Origin: Sanderia malayensis | Taxonomy: Eukaryota; Cnidaria; Scyphozoa; Semaeostomeae; Pelagiidae | DNA length: 64,000 nt | Assembly: GCA_013076295.1 (NCBI GenBank) | Contig: RQOL01000411.1 | Coordinates: forward strand, 1-64,000 | Direction: 5' to 3' | The notes under the pieces: generated by a model | Database searches by the model: none | What the model saw: only the letters and a program-made list of their open reading frames with translations | Told to the model about the DNA's origin: nothing | Shown here: positions 52,928 through 63,647 of the stretch, in pieces | Layout: each line of letters opens with the position of its first letter | Numbering within the stretch: position 1 is the stretch's first letter | Program-made: the position numbers and the translations under genes

Positions 52928-54750
52928 ATAGATGGATTCCATGTTTACAATTATCGGGCGCATGCGCACGAGCTGGCAGGCAAAAAGCCGTGGCAGACTG
53001 TCACGGTCACTGTGTGATTCATCTATTTACGTATCTGTTGGGCCGATAATCGCACTTTTAATTATTCCTACACGTAAATAACACAAAATATAAGTAAATA
53101 ACACAAAATATAAGTAAAAACACAATGTAAATGACATTCTAACCCCTTCAGACTAACGTTTGAGTTTAGTACTGGAGAACACGAAACTTTCACGCAAGAC
53201 GCGTGTGTTTTGCATTTGCGAAAATTAATCTGTAGCTTCCCAAAACTTATTTTTTTTACCCAGACACTTTCGATAAATATTCTACAAGCTATTAGCTTCA
53301 TGTTGATATTTTTTGGGGGTGTGTAGGACGAAAATTGGCCACGCTAATTGAATTTGAAAGTTGGTGTATCATGTTTTAAATGCTATTCTTTGCAGGGGTT
53401 TGATTTCACGGCTATTTTTGATCAAGAAAATCATGTCTTGAGCTCCAAAAATACCCAACTAAATTTGCCAAAAGCATTTCAAATGCACCCAAGTACTTTC
53501 GATACGTATTCGCCAAGGTTTTAGCTTTATGTTGGTGTAATTTAAATTAAAATGGAAAAATTTTGACCAAGTTAGGGGAATTTTAGTGTTTGTAAAGTAG
53601 CCTGACGAATTTAATTTTTCACGGCTTTTGTGTTTGGCTGCAGTAAATACTCCCTTAAAATTCAAAACAACACTGTTAAGAAATTTGAATATTTTTATCG
53701 GATTCGCTGTTTTCTTAGCTACAGTTTGATATATTTTTTATTACAGATTGAGTTTAAATTTTCCAGGATGGATTAGGTTTTTGAAGGCAACAAATCTTTT
53801 TAAACTTCACACTGAAATTATCAACTTTCAGAAACGGCTTTCAGGGGGCAGCGCCTGCGCGGGGTGGTCACTTGCCAGGGGGAAGATTCCACCTCCCACC
53901 TTTAAGTGTTTTAGAAAAGTCATAGTATGTATGTATGTATTGTAGGGTGTGTATTGTAGGGTATGTATGTAGGGTATATATGTAGGCTTTGTATGTAGGG
54001 TATGTATGTATGTATGTATGTAGGTACTACACCTACTATAAAAACATACTATATACCTACTATACCTATTGTACAAACATACTATACCTACTGTACTATA
54101 CAAACATACTATGCCAATACTTTTTACTAAAATAAAAGTATAGTATGTAGTAGGTATAATATGTACTTTAAAAGTACTTTCGAATACGTATCGAAAGTAC
54201 TTGGGTGCATTTGGAATGCTTTTCGCAAATTTAGTTGGATATTTTTGGAGCTCAAAACATGATTTTTTTTATCTTGATCAAAAATAGCCGTGAAATCAAA
54301 TCCCTGCAAAAAATAGCATTTAAAACACGATACACCAACTTTTAAATTCAATTAGCGTAGCCAATTTTTGTCCTACACACCCCCAAAAAATATCAACATG
54401 AAGCTAATAGCTTGTAGAATATTTATCGAAAGTGTCTGGGTAAAAAAAAGTAAGTTTCGGGAAGCTAAAGATTAATTTTCGCAAATGCAAAACACACGCG
54501 TCTTGCGTGAAAGTTTCGTGTTCTCCTGTACTAAGTACAAACGTTAGTCTGAAGGGGTTAGAATGTCACTTATAGTTTTTTTACTTATATTTTGTGTTAT
54601 TTACGTGTAGGAATAATTAAAAGTGCGATTATCGGCCCAACAGATACGTAAATAGATGAATCACACAGTGACCGTGACAGTCTGCCACGGCTTTTTGCCT
54701 GCCAGCTCGTGCGCATGCGCGCGATAATTGTAAACATGGAATCCATCTAT
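52928..54750. mobile_element. Fold-back element 1, 1.8 kb, arms about 0.6 kb, inside the SAP/SWIM gene
   Basis: The arms run about 52928-53530 and 54150-54750 in inverted orientation. The outer 26 bp (GATGGATTCCATGTTTACAA and on) are a perfect match, followed by GCGCATGCGC and a nearly perfect stretch of about 130 bp. The central spacer holds GTATGTAG-type simple repeats. No coding sequence and no clear target duplication were found, so its exact ends and superfamily are uncertain. Confidence 0.8.
53925..54110. repeat. GTAT/GTAGG simple-repeat array in the fold-back spacer
   Basis: Runs of GTATGTATGTA and GTAGGGTATGTATGT are followed by an inverted-looking ACATACTATACCTACTATAC stretch. This low-complexity loop separates the two arms. 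Confidence 0.85.
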
Positions 54751-55471
54751 TGCAAATATGAAGATATCATGAAAAATAGATGCAGTCATTTACCATGGAC
54801 ATCTGATCTCAGAGGCACACCAATCTTTTCTTTCGTCCAGCTGTACGACTATCTTGTGATCCGAACGACGAAGTTCAAGCATATTAAATTGAAGAGCACT
54901 TCTTATAAAAAGCTGAAATCCTTCCAATTCTTTTATGAAGGCTATATCAAATCGTTCTCTGTGGCAAAAGATGCACGTTCAACATATTTTGATGTGCGTA
55001 TGAAAGCGTCAATGAAGAATGTCTTATATAAAGTTATTGTTGTTTTGTCTTCTGATTCTGGTGATGTTTCTTGTGCAGCCTGTACATGCCCTGCTGGTTC
55101 TGGTTTATCTGGTTTTGGCAACTGTAATCATGTTGGTGGTGTCCTTTTTGCACTTGAAGATTTTAATCGAAAAGGTTATCAAAGCTGCCCACAACCAGTC
55201 TCTTGTACTTCTAAGTTATCTGCTTGGAATGTTCCTTCATCTTCAACTTCAGTTTCTCCTGCTTCTATTGAGCAGATAATAATCCAGAAAATAAAATTTG
55301 GAAGTGATAACACTTTAGGAAAGAAACCAGTCCATCAACATGACCCACGTAGAACCAAAGATCGCCAACTGCATGAAGAACGCTTTGAAAAGTTAAAGAT
55401 TAGCCTTGCTTCATCCATACCCAACAGTTGTTTTTTTGCCTTTCATTCCATGCCTGACATACAGCTTTCAT

Positions 55472-55845
55472 ATATGGTTACTTAGATTATTATATATTGC
55501 TACAGTATATGACTACATATACATTTGGCAACTAAGAATAGTTAAGATATATGGTTACTTAGATTATTATATATTGCTACAGTATACGACTACATATACA
55601 TTTGGCAACTAAGAATAGTTAAGATATATGGTTACTTAGATCATTATATATTGTATACGACTACATATACATTTGGCAACTAAGAATAGTTAAGATGTAT
55701 GGTTACTTAGATTATTATATATTGCTAAAGTATATGACTACATATACATTTGGCCACTATGAATAGTTAAGATGTATGGTTACTTAGATTATTATATATT
55801 GCTACAGTATACGAATACATATACATTTGGCACAGATACATTTAT
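55472..55845. repeat. 77-bp minisatellite, about five units
   Basis: Units beginning ATATGGTTACTTAGATTATT recur at 55472, 55549, 55626, 55697 and 55774, with a 6-bp deletion in one. The array lies between the 3' ends of the two convergent transposon genes and supplies the stop codon of the SWIM frame. Confidence 0.9.
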
Positions 55846-55860
55846 ATATTTAATTAATTA

Positions 55861-57378
55861 TTACTTATTGTGACTTGAAGGCATTACTAAAAAGGGCAAG
55901 AAATTTGTTAACAAGCAACATACTGTAAAAATTTGATCAGCCATTGGATGCAAAGATAAAGGCAGAACACCATCAAGGATATGAAAGTTCTTGACTCTAC
56001 CAATTGCTCTCTCTACGTGTATTCTGACAGCTGCTATCCGGGCTGTTTCTTCACTCTCTTTGGGTGTCAGCTGAGCACGAGTACCTTTGAAAGGAGGAAT
56101 ATTCAGGGTGACACCAATTGGTAGAATATCAGCTATGTCAAAACCTCGATCTGCCATCACATTGTCGCCAGGCTCAAGAAGAGATAAAATGCCACATTTT
56201 TCTGTAATTTCTTTATCAGAAACACGTCCAGACCAAAGTTTCGACACAAATGTAATAGCACCAGTGGGAGAAATACCAATCAAAGCTTTCCAAGTATTAT
56301 GGTGCTTAAACTCAGACCATGTTTGCGACTGAGCTTTCATGGAAGAAGGAACCTCTATGAAAATTTCAGTGCAATCAATGATAACCCTCGTGGATGGATA
56401 TGTCTTGAACTCATCAGGCATTAATTTTTGCACAAGTTCTTTCGAAGGAAAGGGGAAAAGAAGAGGCAATTCATGATATAAAAAGTTGATCCAAGTGGTG
56501 AAGACTCTTGAAGCATGACTGGCTGAGATACCAAATCTATCTCCAAGATCATTCAAAAACAAGCCAACTTTAAGACGCATCAAAACAAGAATGAATGCTT
56601 CAAAATTAGGAAGAACTCTTTTGCGGCCACGTTTCTTGTCACCATCTTGCTTTTCTGCTTTTTGTTCAGATGCTTGTTGGGACTTTGGGCCACGCCAGTA
56701 AGAGATACTTTCAAATTTGGGTTCCAGATATTCGAAGACAGAAAGAAGAGAAGAATAATTTGGGAAGCCAGTGTAAAACTTAACAGCAGAGTCATCATTT
56801 TGCAACTTGCCATTGGAGAACAGTGCCTTTTTTGCCACAGACAAATCAGCATTTAACTGGGCGAGCTGAGAAGAAAGTTCGTCAATTTTCTGCTGAAGAT
56901 TGACATAACATCTCTGATCAGTCTCACTTGTAGCCATATAACAATGATCAGTAGCTGCGGAATCATGAGAGTTGTCGCTTAATAAAACTGGGTTATTGAC
57001 GAAAGAAAAACTGGTCTGTGTTGACGAAGTCACAAATTGGGAAACATTTTCCAAGAGAGAATCATCAATATCACAGATTTCTGCGGCAGAAGAAGAAGAT
57101 GGTTGGATATCAATATACGCACTGCGATCTTTTGGAGCTTTGCGTTTGGGTTGTTTGTCCTGAGATGCTGCATATGTGTTGAAGAGCTTCAATGATGGAA
57201 CTGCGCCAGAAACTAAGTTCCAACGACATGGGCCTCGCTTTATGTCAGAATCTAGAAAGTGATCTTGGCAAAGAAATGTATTATTTGTCACTTTAAAGCC
57301 ATCCAAGCCATCCACGCGCTTTATAAGATTGCACCACAATCTCTTTTCGGGGTTCTTCTGGGGGAATCTGAAGAAATG
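55861..57378 (-). pseudogene. THAP-DDE transposase, main part (C-terminal 502 codons)
   Basis: This is the transposase of the ISL2EU-like element. After the insertion point it completes the THAP finger (LWCNLIKR with the conserved Trp; FLCQDHF with the C-x2-H pair; AVPSLKLF, the AVPxxF box). A linker and coiled coil with LQQKIDELSSQLAQLNADLS follow. Next come a helix-turn-helix region (LGDRFGISASHASRVFTTWI) and a DDE_Tnp_4-type catalytic core: VIIDCTEIFIEVP (first Asp), VMADRGFDI (second Asp) and HVERAIGRVKNF (Glu). All three acidic residues are kept and no stop occurs down to the natural end at 55861. It is inactive only because fold-back element 2 separates it from its first 54 codons. Confidence 0.88.
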
Positions 57379-59538
57379 ACCGATCGACCTCCAGTTTGGG
57401 ACTAGTTTCGGACTAGTTTAGGACTAGTTTGGGACTAGTTTGGGACTATTTGCGCGGCTATATTATCAAAACTAAAGGCAATAAATCGCTTCAAATTGCA
57501 TATATACAACATTCAGGCATGTAGAAAACAACCTTACTTTTATTGAATCATTTCCGTATGTTTTTCTTGTAAAAAACCTCTTCTCACAAGGGCCTATTTT
57601 CGTAAACAATTAACACTGCGATGACAAAGTGCGTTGTATGTAAGTCTACTTTTTACCCCCTGGATAAGATAATGAACTTTTAATGCCACATTGATAAAAT
57701 GTAGCTCTCCACGGTATGGTCATAAATTTTTGGCCGCTCTACTTTATTTTTTTCCTATGAAATTTTAACTCTGAAAACGACTCAGCCAGGAAAAAGTGCT
57801 TCGCATGTAAGTCTACTTTTTACCCCCTGGATGAGATAATGAATTTTTAATACCATATTAGTAAAATATAGTTCTCCACGGTGTGGTCATAAATTTTTGG
57901 GAGCTCTAACCTGCGTATTTCTTCAAAAATTTTATCTCTGAAAACGACTCAGCCACGGTTTGAGTGGAAAAATTTCAAAGTGTCAGGTGACAAAGTGCGT
58001 TGTATGTAAGTCTACTTTTTACCCCCTAGATGAGATAATGAACTTTTAATGCCACATTGATAAAATGTAGCTCTCCACGGTATGGTCATAAATTTTTGGC
58101 CGCTCTACTTTATTTCTTTCCTATGAAATTTTAACTCTGAAAACGACTCAGCCAGGAAAAAAGTGCTTCGCATGTAAGTCTACTTTTTACCCCCTGGATG
58201 AGATAATGAATTTTTAATACCATATTAGTAAAATATAGTTCTCCACGGTGTGGTCATAAAATTTTGGGAGCTCTATCTTGCGTATTTGTTAAAAAATTTT
58301 ATCTCTGAAAACGACTCAGCCACGAACAAATTGCTTCACATGTAAGTCTACTTTTTACCCCCTGGATGAGAAATCAAAATTTTACTGACGGATTAATAAA
58401 ATATAGCCCTGGACGATGCGGTCATAATTGTTTGACAACTCTATCTTGCGTATTTCTTAGAAATTTGATCGCTGAGAACCACTCAGCCACGGCTTAAGTG
58501 GAAACATTTCCAATGGTCACATGACAAAGTGCTCTCTATGTGCATTTGCTTTTTACCCCCTGGATGAGATAATTTTGGCAATATCGTTTTCTCCATGCGA
58601 TTCATCCTTAAAGTTATGTCTTCTTAGAAATACGCGAGATAGAGCTACCAAAAACTTATGACGGGGCCCTGGAGGGTTGTATTTTATTAACATGTCATTA
58701 ACAATTTATTATCTCATCCAGGGGGTAAAAAGTAGACTTACATGCGAAGCACTTTTTTCCTGGCTGAGTCGTTTTCAGAGTTAAAATTTCATAGGAAAGA
58801 AATAAAGTAGAGCGGCCAAAAATTTATGACCATACCGTGGAGAGCTATATTTTATTAATATGGCATTGAAAATTCATTATCCCATCCAGGGGGTAAAAAG
58901 TAGACTTACATACAACGCACTTTGTCACCTGACACTTAGAAATTTTTCCACTCAAACCGTGGCTGAGTCGTTTTCAGAGATAAAATTTTTGAAGAAATAC
59001 GCAGGTTAGAGCTCCCAAAAATTTATGACCACACCGTGGAGAACTATATTTTACTAATATGGTATTAAAAATTCATTATCTCATCCAGGGGGTAAAAAGT
59101 AGACTTACATGCGAAGCACTTTTTTCCTGGCTGAGTCGTTTTCAGAGTTAAAATTTCATAGGAAAAAAATAAAGTAGAGCGGCCAAAAATTTATGACCAT
59201 ACCGTGGAGAGCTACATTTTATCAATGTGGCATTAAAAGTTCATTATCTTATCCAGGGGGTAAAAAGTAGACTTACATACAACGCACTTTGTCATCGCAG
59301 TGTTAATTGTTTACGAAAATAGGCCCTTGTGAGAAGAGGTTTTTTACAAGAAAAACATACGGAAATGATTCAATAAAAGTAAGGTTGTTTTCTACATGCC
59401 TGAATGTTGTATATATGCAATTTGAAGCGATTTATTGCCTTTAGTTTTGATAATATAGCCGCGCAAATAGTCCCAAACTAGTCCCAAACTAGTCCTAAAC
59501 TAGTCCGGAAACTAGTCCCAAACTGGAGGTCGATCGGT
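57379..59538. mobile_element. Fold-back element 2, 2.2 kb, with 9-bp target duplication in the THAP domain
   Basis: GAAGAAATG at 57370-57378 and 59539-59547 is a perfect 9-bp duplication. The ends read ACCGATCGACCTCCAGTTTG and its complement. Five GGGACTAGTTT-type direct repeats follow each end, and then each arm has tandem modules of about 170-200 bp containing AAGTCTACTTTTTACCCCCT. The arms are inverted around about 58460. A 9-bp duplication and long modular arms fit a Mutator-like fold-back element; no transposase is encoded. Confidence 0.9.
57641..58560. repeat. Tandem modules in the left arm of fold-back element 2
   Basis: AAGTCTACTTTTTACCCCCT recurs near 57641, 57812, 58009, 58177 and 58346, and a diverged copy lies near 58550, each followed by TGGATGAGATAATGAATTTT. 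Two module subtypes alternate (AAAGTGCGTTGTATG and AAGTGCTTCGCATG starts). The right arm mirrors this order. Confidence 0.85.
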
Positions 59539-59700
59539 GAAGAAATGTAGGCCCGTGGGAGTTCCATCGTATTTGTACATGTAATTGTAACACCCAACAG
59601 CAGCACATTGTTTACCTAAAGACGACTTCTTCTTCACTTGGACATTAACAGTCTCTTTGCTATTATTTGCAAGGTCCAATTTTTCTTTGAATGACGTCAT
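59539..59700 (-). pseudogene. THAP-DDE transposase, first 54 codons
   Basis: From an ATG at 59700 the frame encodes a Lys-rich leader and the first half of a THAP finger (KQCAAVGCYNYMYKYDGTP then TGLHFF) with its first Cys pair. The reading frame stops being meaningful at the 9-bp duplication. Taking out the insertion and one duplication leaves the frame continuous with 57369, giving 556 codons in total. Confidence 0.85.
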
Positions 59701-60012
59701 TCATGCAAATCGCCAGATCTGAGATTTCAATTTCAGACTCTGAGATTTCAATTGTTTTTAAGTCTTCCGGTATCATGTTTACAATTTACCAGCGTTTATT
59801 TGTCAGTTGCGCAATCTAAGCCGTTCTGTTCATTTGTTCAGTTTGAATGAAATATGACTGGTTTTGTGAATGTTCAAACAAATACAGTTCCGATACACTT
59901 CTAAAATCCAAGAAAAATCCAAGGTTTTTCGATAAATAATTCCAAGGAAATCCATCAGCCTAAAAAATCCAAGATCTGGATAAATCCAAGTCTGACAACT
60001 CTGGTCACCTTA

Positions 60013-60093
60013 GGTTAAGTTAAAATCTACTACACCTATCACCTCGTTCTCAAATTTGAGCCTCGCGTTGAATATGAATTGTGCAAGGGGTCT
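60013..60093 (-). repeat. Right terminal inverted repeat of the ISL2EU-like element
   Basis: This is the complement of 52550-52630 with a few differences, followed by AT at 60094-60095. Confidence 0.95.
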
Positions 60094-60100
60094 ATTGCTC

Positions 60101-61545
60101 GGTAGATGAAAAATGCAATACATCAGTTTGAGGTACAAGGTCCAAATTATAAGCTCCAGCGCAGTCAATATGCATTGTGAAATAGAAAGCGCAGTGTCTC
60201 TTAATATCATGGAGATAGAATAGGAAAGAGTGCTGGTAACTCCTCTTGTTCCGGTCAAAGGGATGTTGATACTTTGCCATCTCGTTGACGGTGTTTAGAA
60301 TAGAAGTTGTGTAAATATTCAAAGCACGGCCATGTCTGGATGGGCTGACCTAAAGTTTAAATTCAAAGCTTCTAGCGTGATTCGAAAAGTAAATTCAAAA
60401 GTTTTTACCAGTTTCTAAATAAGTATGTCATGTGGAAGCCTGTCTATGGTATTGGAATGTTTGCCAAATATTGCAAATGCCTACATTTTGTAAATTTGTA
60501 AGTCTACTTAAAAATCTCTTGACTTTTTTCGTAGGCCAAAATTGTTTCTTAGTTTTCTGATTTCCCCTCATACAAATAACAACGTATCGGGGTGGTGAAC
60601 AAAATAATCTATTTTTATATTGATCTGAAGCAAGAATGACAAAAATCTAGCAAGAAAGAACAGAGCAGCAGACTTTTTTTAGGATTTAGGCCAATCTATC
60701 AAATGATATGAAGACAATTGAAAAATTCAAAGAGAAACCCATTTTGTAAAAATATTTAAAGTAAAATGAAAACAAAATCAACACAATACAATAAAAATAT
60801 GATTTTTATCCTATTTTTGAACTAAAATTTGCTTTATTTTTTTAACTTTGTCTGGATGTTTCCACGCTAAGTTGTTGATCCTGTCCTTCTCCTTCATGTC
60901 CCGCTCCGGCTCCACACATGCAGACAGTCTTCATAATAGCAATTGGGTTGCTATCCAGTTTACCATTCTGAGCAACAGTTCTTTATCTGCTGATTTCTAT
61001 GCCATGCATGGCCTAAAATAAATCATAACAACTGAAGTTTAATTTGCTGATACTCAATAAAAATTACGAATATCGACCTTGTAGTCGTATCGAGCATATA
61101 AAACAGGTCTTAGAAGCTGTCAAATGATACAAATGCAACAACCGGGTGGCGATTCTCAAAAAGAAAACAAGGGTTGTATGAAAAAGTCAAAAGATTTATT
61201 TTCCAGACCAATTCATTATGGATGTTAAATTTGCTCTATTCCAATGTTCATTAATAAAATTTGTTATGATTATGTTTTATGTCTCTTCTGTTTTTATGGG
61301 ACAGGGCCCTCCATGCCGCTCCACTACTTCTAAGCCTACATACTAAAATGAGTTTTTCACCGTAAAGTTGAATAAATATAAATAAAATAAAAAATTACTT
61401 ATTTACACTGCAGTACAGTACCCCACCTGACATTACGTTTCCCGAGCTTGATCCTAGCGATTTATTCTGTTGCGAAGCGAGGTTTTGCATAAATTATCAT
61501 GCAGACTTTGGACCTCAAACTGATGTATTGCATTTTTCATCTACC
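60101..61545. mobile_element. 1.45-kb non-autonomous element with 9-bp target duplication
   Basis: CTATTGCTC at 60092-60100 and 61546-61554 is a perfect 9-bp duplication that overlaps the right edge of the ISL2EU-like element, so this insertion is younger. Terminal inverted repeats of 34 bp begin GGTAGATGAAAAATGCAATA and are perfect. The interior has no open frame with a recognisable domain. A 9-bp duplication is compatible with Mutator-like or IS4EU-like transposases. Confidence 0.88.
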
Positions 61546-62843
61546 CTATTGCTCGCTTGCTGCTTGACTCGATTCCAAAGACTGGCCAGCAAGAAAAATG
61601 GATCTATGGGCAGTCCAAGACACCAAACCCAGAATGTGCATTGGACAATGAGGTTATAAATTAATAAAATTGCTTTGTTTTTTATTATTAGCGCTGTTAT
61701 ATTGTTATTTTGATGATACGATGAAGTCATGCCAGGCCTTTTCCTTAGGCCAAAAAGTGGTTTTGACGAGAACAGGGTGGATTTCTAAAGATATTTTTTA
61801 AATATAAACATTTTTGGGGAGGAATACATAACATATTTCACGTACTTCTGGTAAACAACAGTATGGTGGCCACGTATGAAAAGGATGTTATACCAGAACC
61901 AAACCAGAGATGCACAAAAGTATTTCAAAGCAACTAACTGATAGAGAGGCACGGGAAATATGAATTTGAAGAATTCTTCAAATACATGTGTCAACTGCCT
62001 GACATAAAATATCTGATAGCTGAAAATGAGGAAGTGTCCTTTCACCAAGATCTGTGAAGCATGGTGATGGGTTCTTTGAACCATGCTGTTTAAGAAATTG
62101 TTGGGATGATTTTGGTTGATGCAGGCAAACATGGTTTCACCAAGTAACTGCAAAACACCGGTCATGTCAGAATGACCAATAACTTTTACCATATCCAAAG
62201 AAATACACAAGCTTGCATGCATATACAAGTTTGAATATTCAAGTGAGAGATTAGTTTTAGCCAAGCCAAGAATTAGTTTTAGCACCACTGGTTTTTGGTA
62301 TGCACATAACATACCTTTGATTTCACCTTGTGGTGCACAAGAAATGCTTCTCAGACTAGGAAATGGTATTTAAAATAGCAACGTATGTTGCGACAGCAAA
62401 ATAACTTCATATAAACTTGTTTTCTTTCCATAGTTACAAAATGTCAAAGTACAGCCAGAGTAAATCAAGCATCTATCCTGAAGAAAATTTGGATACTTAG
62501 CAGGTATGTTCTTGATTCTATGAACAGCTTTTTAACGATAGTAGTTATTGACAGGATTGTTTCAGGATGTTTTCTGAAGCTGTTTCGACCATTTTGCTAA
62601 TACTTTTTTGAACTGATAGTATACAACATCAGAATAGCTTTTGTTCAGATATTTGAAGTAATCTATTTTATTTTTAAATGTAGAGATGAAATGAAATATC
62701 TCAACCTACGTCTTTTTTTGCAGGTTTCTGTAAATCAAAAGCAAGACCTTGAAGTTCTTTCATTGAAGTAGCCAGTGCTCTTTCAGTCCAACTGTATCAT
62801 GGTTTGTAATACAGCACAATTAAGGTAACATATTCTTGGTAAT

Positions 62844-62876
62844 ATACATCATACTGTCTTTCACAGTATGATGTAT
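62844..62876. repeat. 14-bp-arm hairpin insert
   Basis: ATACATCATACTGT, CTTTC, ACAGTATGATGTAT forms a perfect stem. It lies in a roughly 60-bp stretch that copy 1 lacks near 23975. Confidence 0.85.
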
Positions 62877-63647
62877 GATGTCAAGTCAACAGCTCTATGG
62901 CAAAAGGTAAATTTTAGTCCATTACACATACTGAAGAATGCCAATCAATGTTGTGGGTGCTGCAGTTTTTCTAGATGGCGGCAATTTTCCATTATAAAAA
63001 GTCCACCCATTTGTATGTTTTGAAGATGGACACTTCCATTTTTGTGTGAAGCCCAGTAGTTGACATTTATCCATTTGTCGAGGTCAGCTTAAATGCCACA
63101 GTTTTGGTCTCTTCTTGAGTGACTACAAATAAACTTGCTTCTATTGTGTCTTGTAAAATTTCCTATATATGTGCTGACCTATGAGCTGAGGGCATGACAT
63201 TGTGAGTAAAGTCCTCAGATTTTGGTTTGTTTTGGCTTGTACTATGTCATGTTGAATATCCAAAGCAATAATGACAATAATAGTTGTTGCTCAACTAGAA
63301 ATTATACTTGAAGACTCTTTTTGAGGGCAATTTTTGCTTCATTTGTGAGTCTTCCTTTCTTTTTATGTTGATCATCATTCAAAGACTTCATTTTTTTTAT
63401 TTTCCCTGCTTATTTGCCATTGCAAATTTATCTTGGCCAAAAATGGTACGACAATTAGGGTTTTCTTACTTTCCCAAATTTCTTTCCTTCTGCAATTAGC
63501 ATAGGAATGTTTGAAATAACATCAGCAACCAGGGCTTTCACTTTTTGACGAGATTTCTTTATTTTTTTCTTTTTTGGCGCAAATTTCCTTCTTTAAAATT
63601 TGAAATTTCCTTCTAATTTCCTTCTGGGTAAGTCTATACAAAAATGG

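Larger units (their letters stand above)
52702..55485 (+). pseudogene. SAP/SWIM-domain accessory gene of the ISL2EU-like element, split by an insertion
   Basis: The first part starts at an ATG at 52702 and encodes a SAP-like helix-loop-helix (LRKLTVKELKVILVAYKEKI, SGSKADLILRAYAIL) expected to bind DNA. After the fold-back element at 52928-54750 the frame resumes around CKYEDIMKNRCSHLPWTSDL. It includes YDYLVIRTTKFKHIKLKSTS, YKKLKSFQFFYEG and a SWIM zinc finger with CTCPAG...GNCNHVGG (C-x-C...C-x-H). It ends at 55485 inside a minisatellite, before the YqaJ nuclease domain that I recall following SWIM in relatives. So the gene is both interrupted and truncated. Its ATG at 54736 lies within the fold-back arm and is not the true start. 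Confidence 0.65.
52550..60093. mobile_element. 7.5-kb ISL2EU-like transposon with nested insertions
   Basis: The 81-bp terminal inverted repeats at 52550-52630 and 60013-60093 start AGACCCCTTGCACAATTCAT and differ at only a few positions. AT flanks both ends. The empty site in copy 1 (22281-22290, AAATTGCTCG) has a single AT, confirming a 2-bp duplication. Inside are two convergent genes: a SAP/SWIM gene on + and a THAP-DDE transposase on -. An AT duplication, a DDE transposase and a second gene of the SWIM/YqaJ kind are, as I recall, features of the ISL2EU superfamily. Without the two fold-back insertions the element would be about 3.6 kb. Confidence 0.8.

Noticed and set aside
53828..54103. 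A Tyr/Thr/His-rich - strand frame
   Set aside because: It is produced entirely by the GTAT simple repeats in the spacer of fold-back element 1.
57617..59300. Possible CRISPR-like array, because of regularly spaced conserved cores
   Set aside because: The genome is eukaryotic, the spaced units are long and mirrored as inverted arms, and the intervening sequence is itself repeated, so it is a modular fold-back element.
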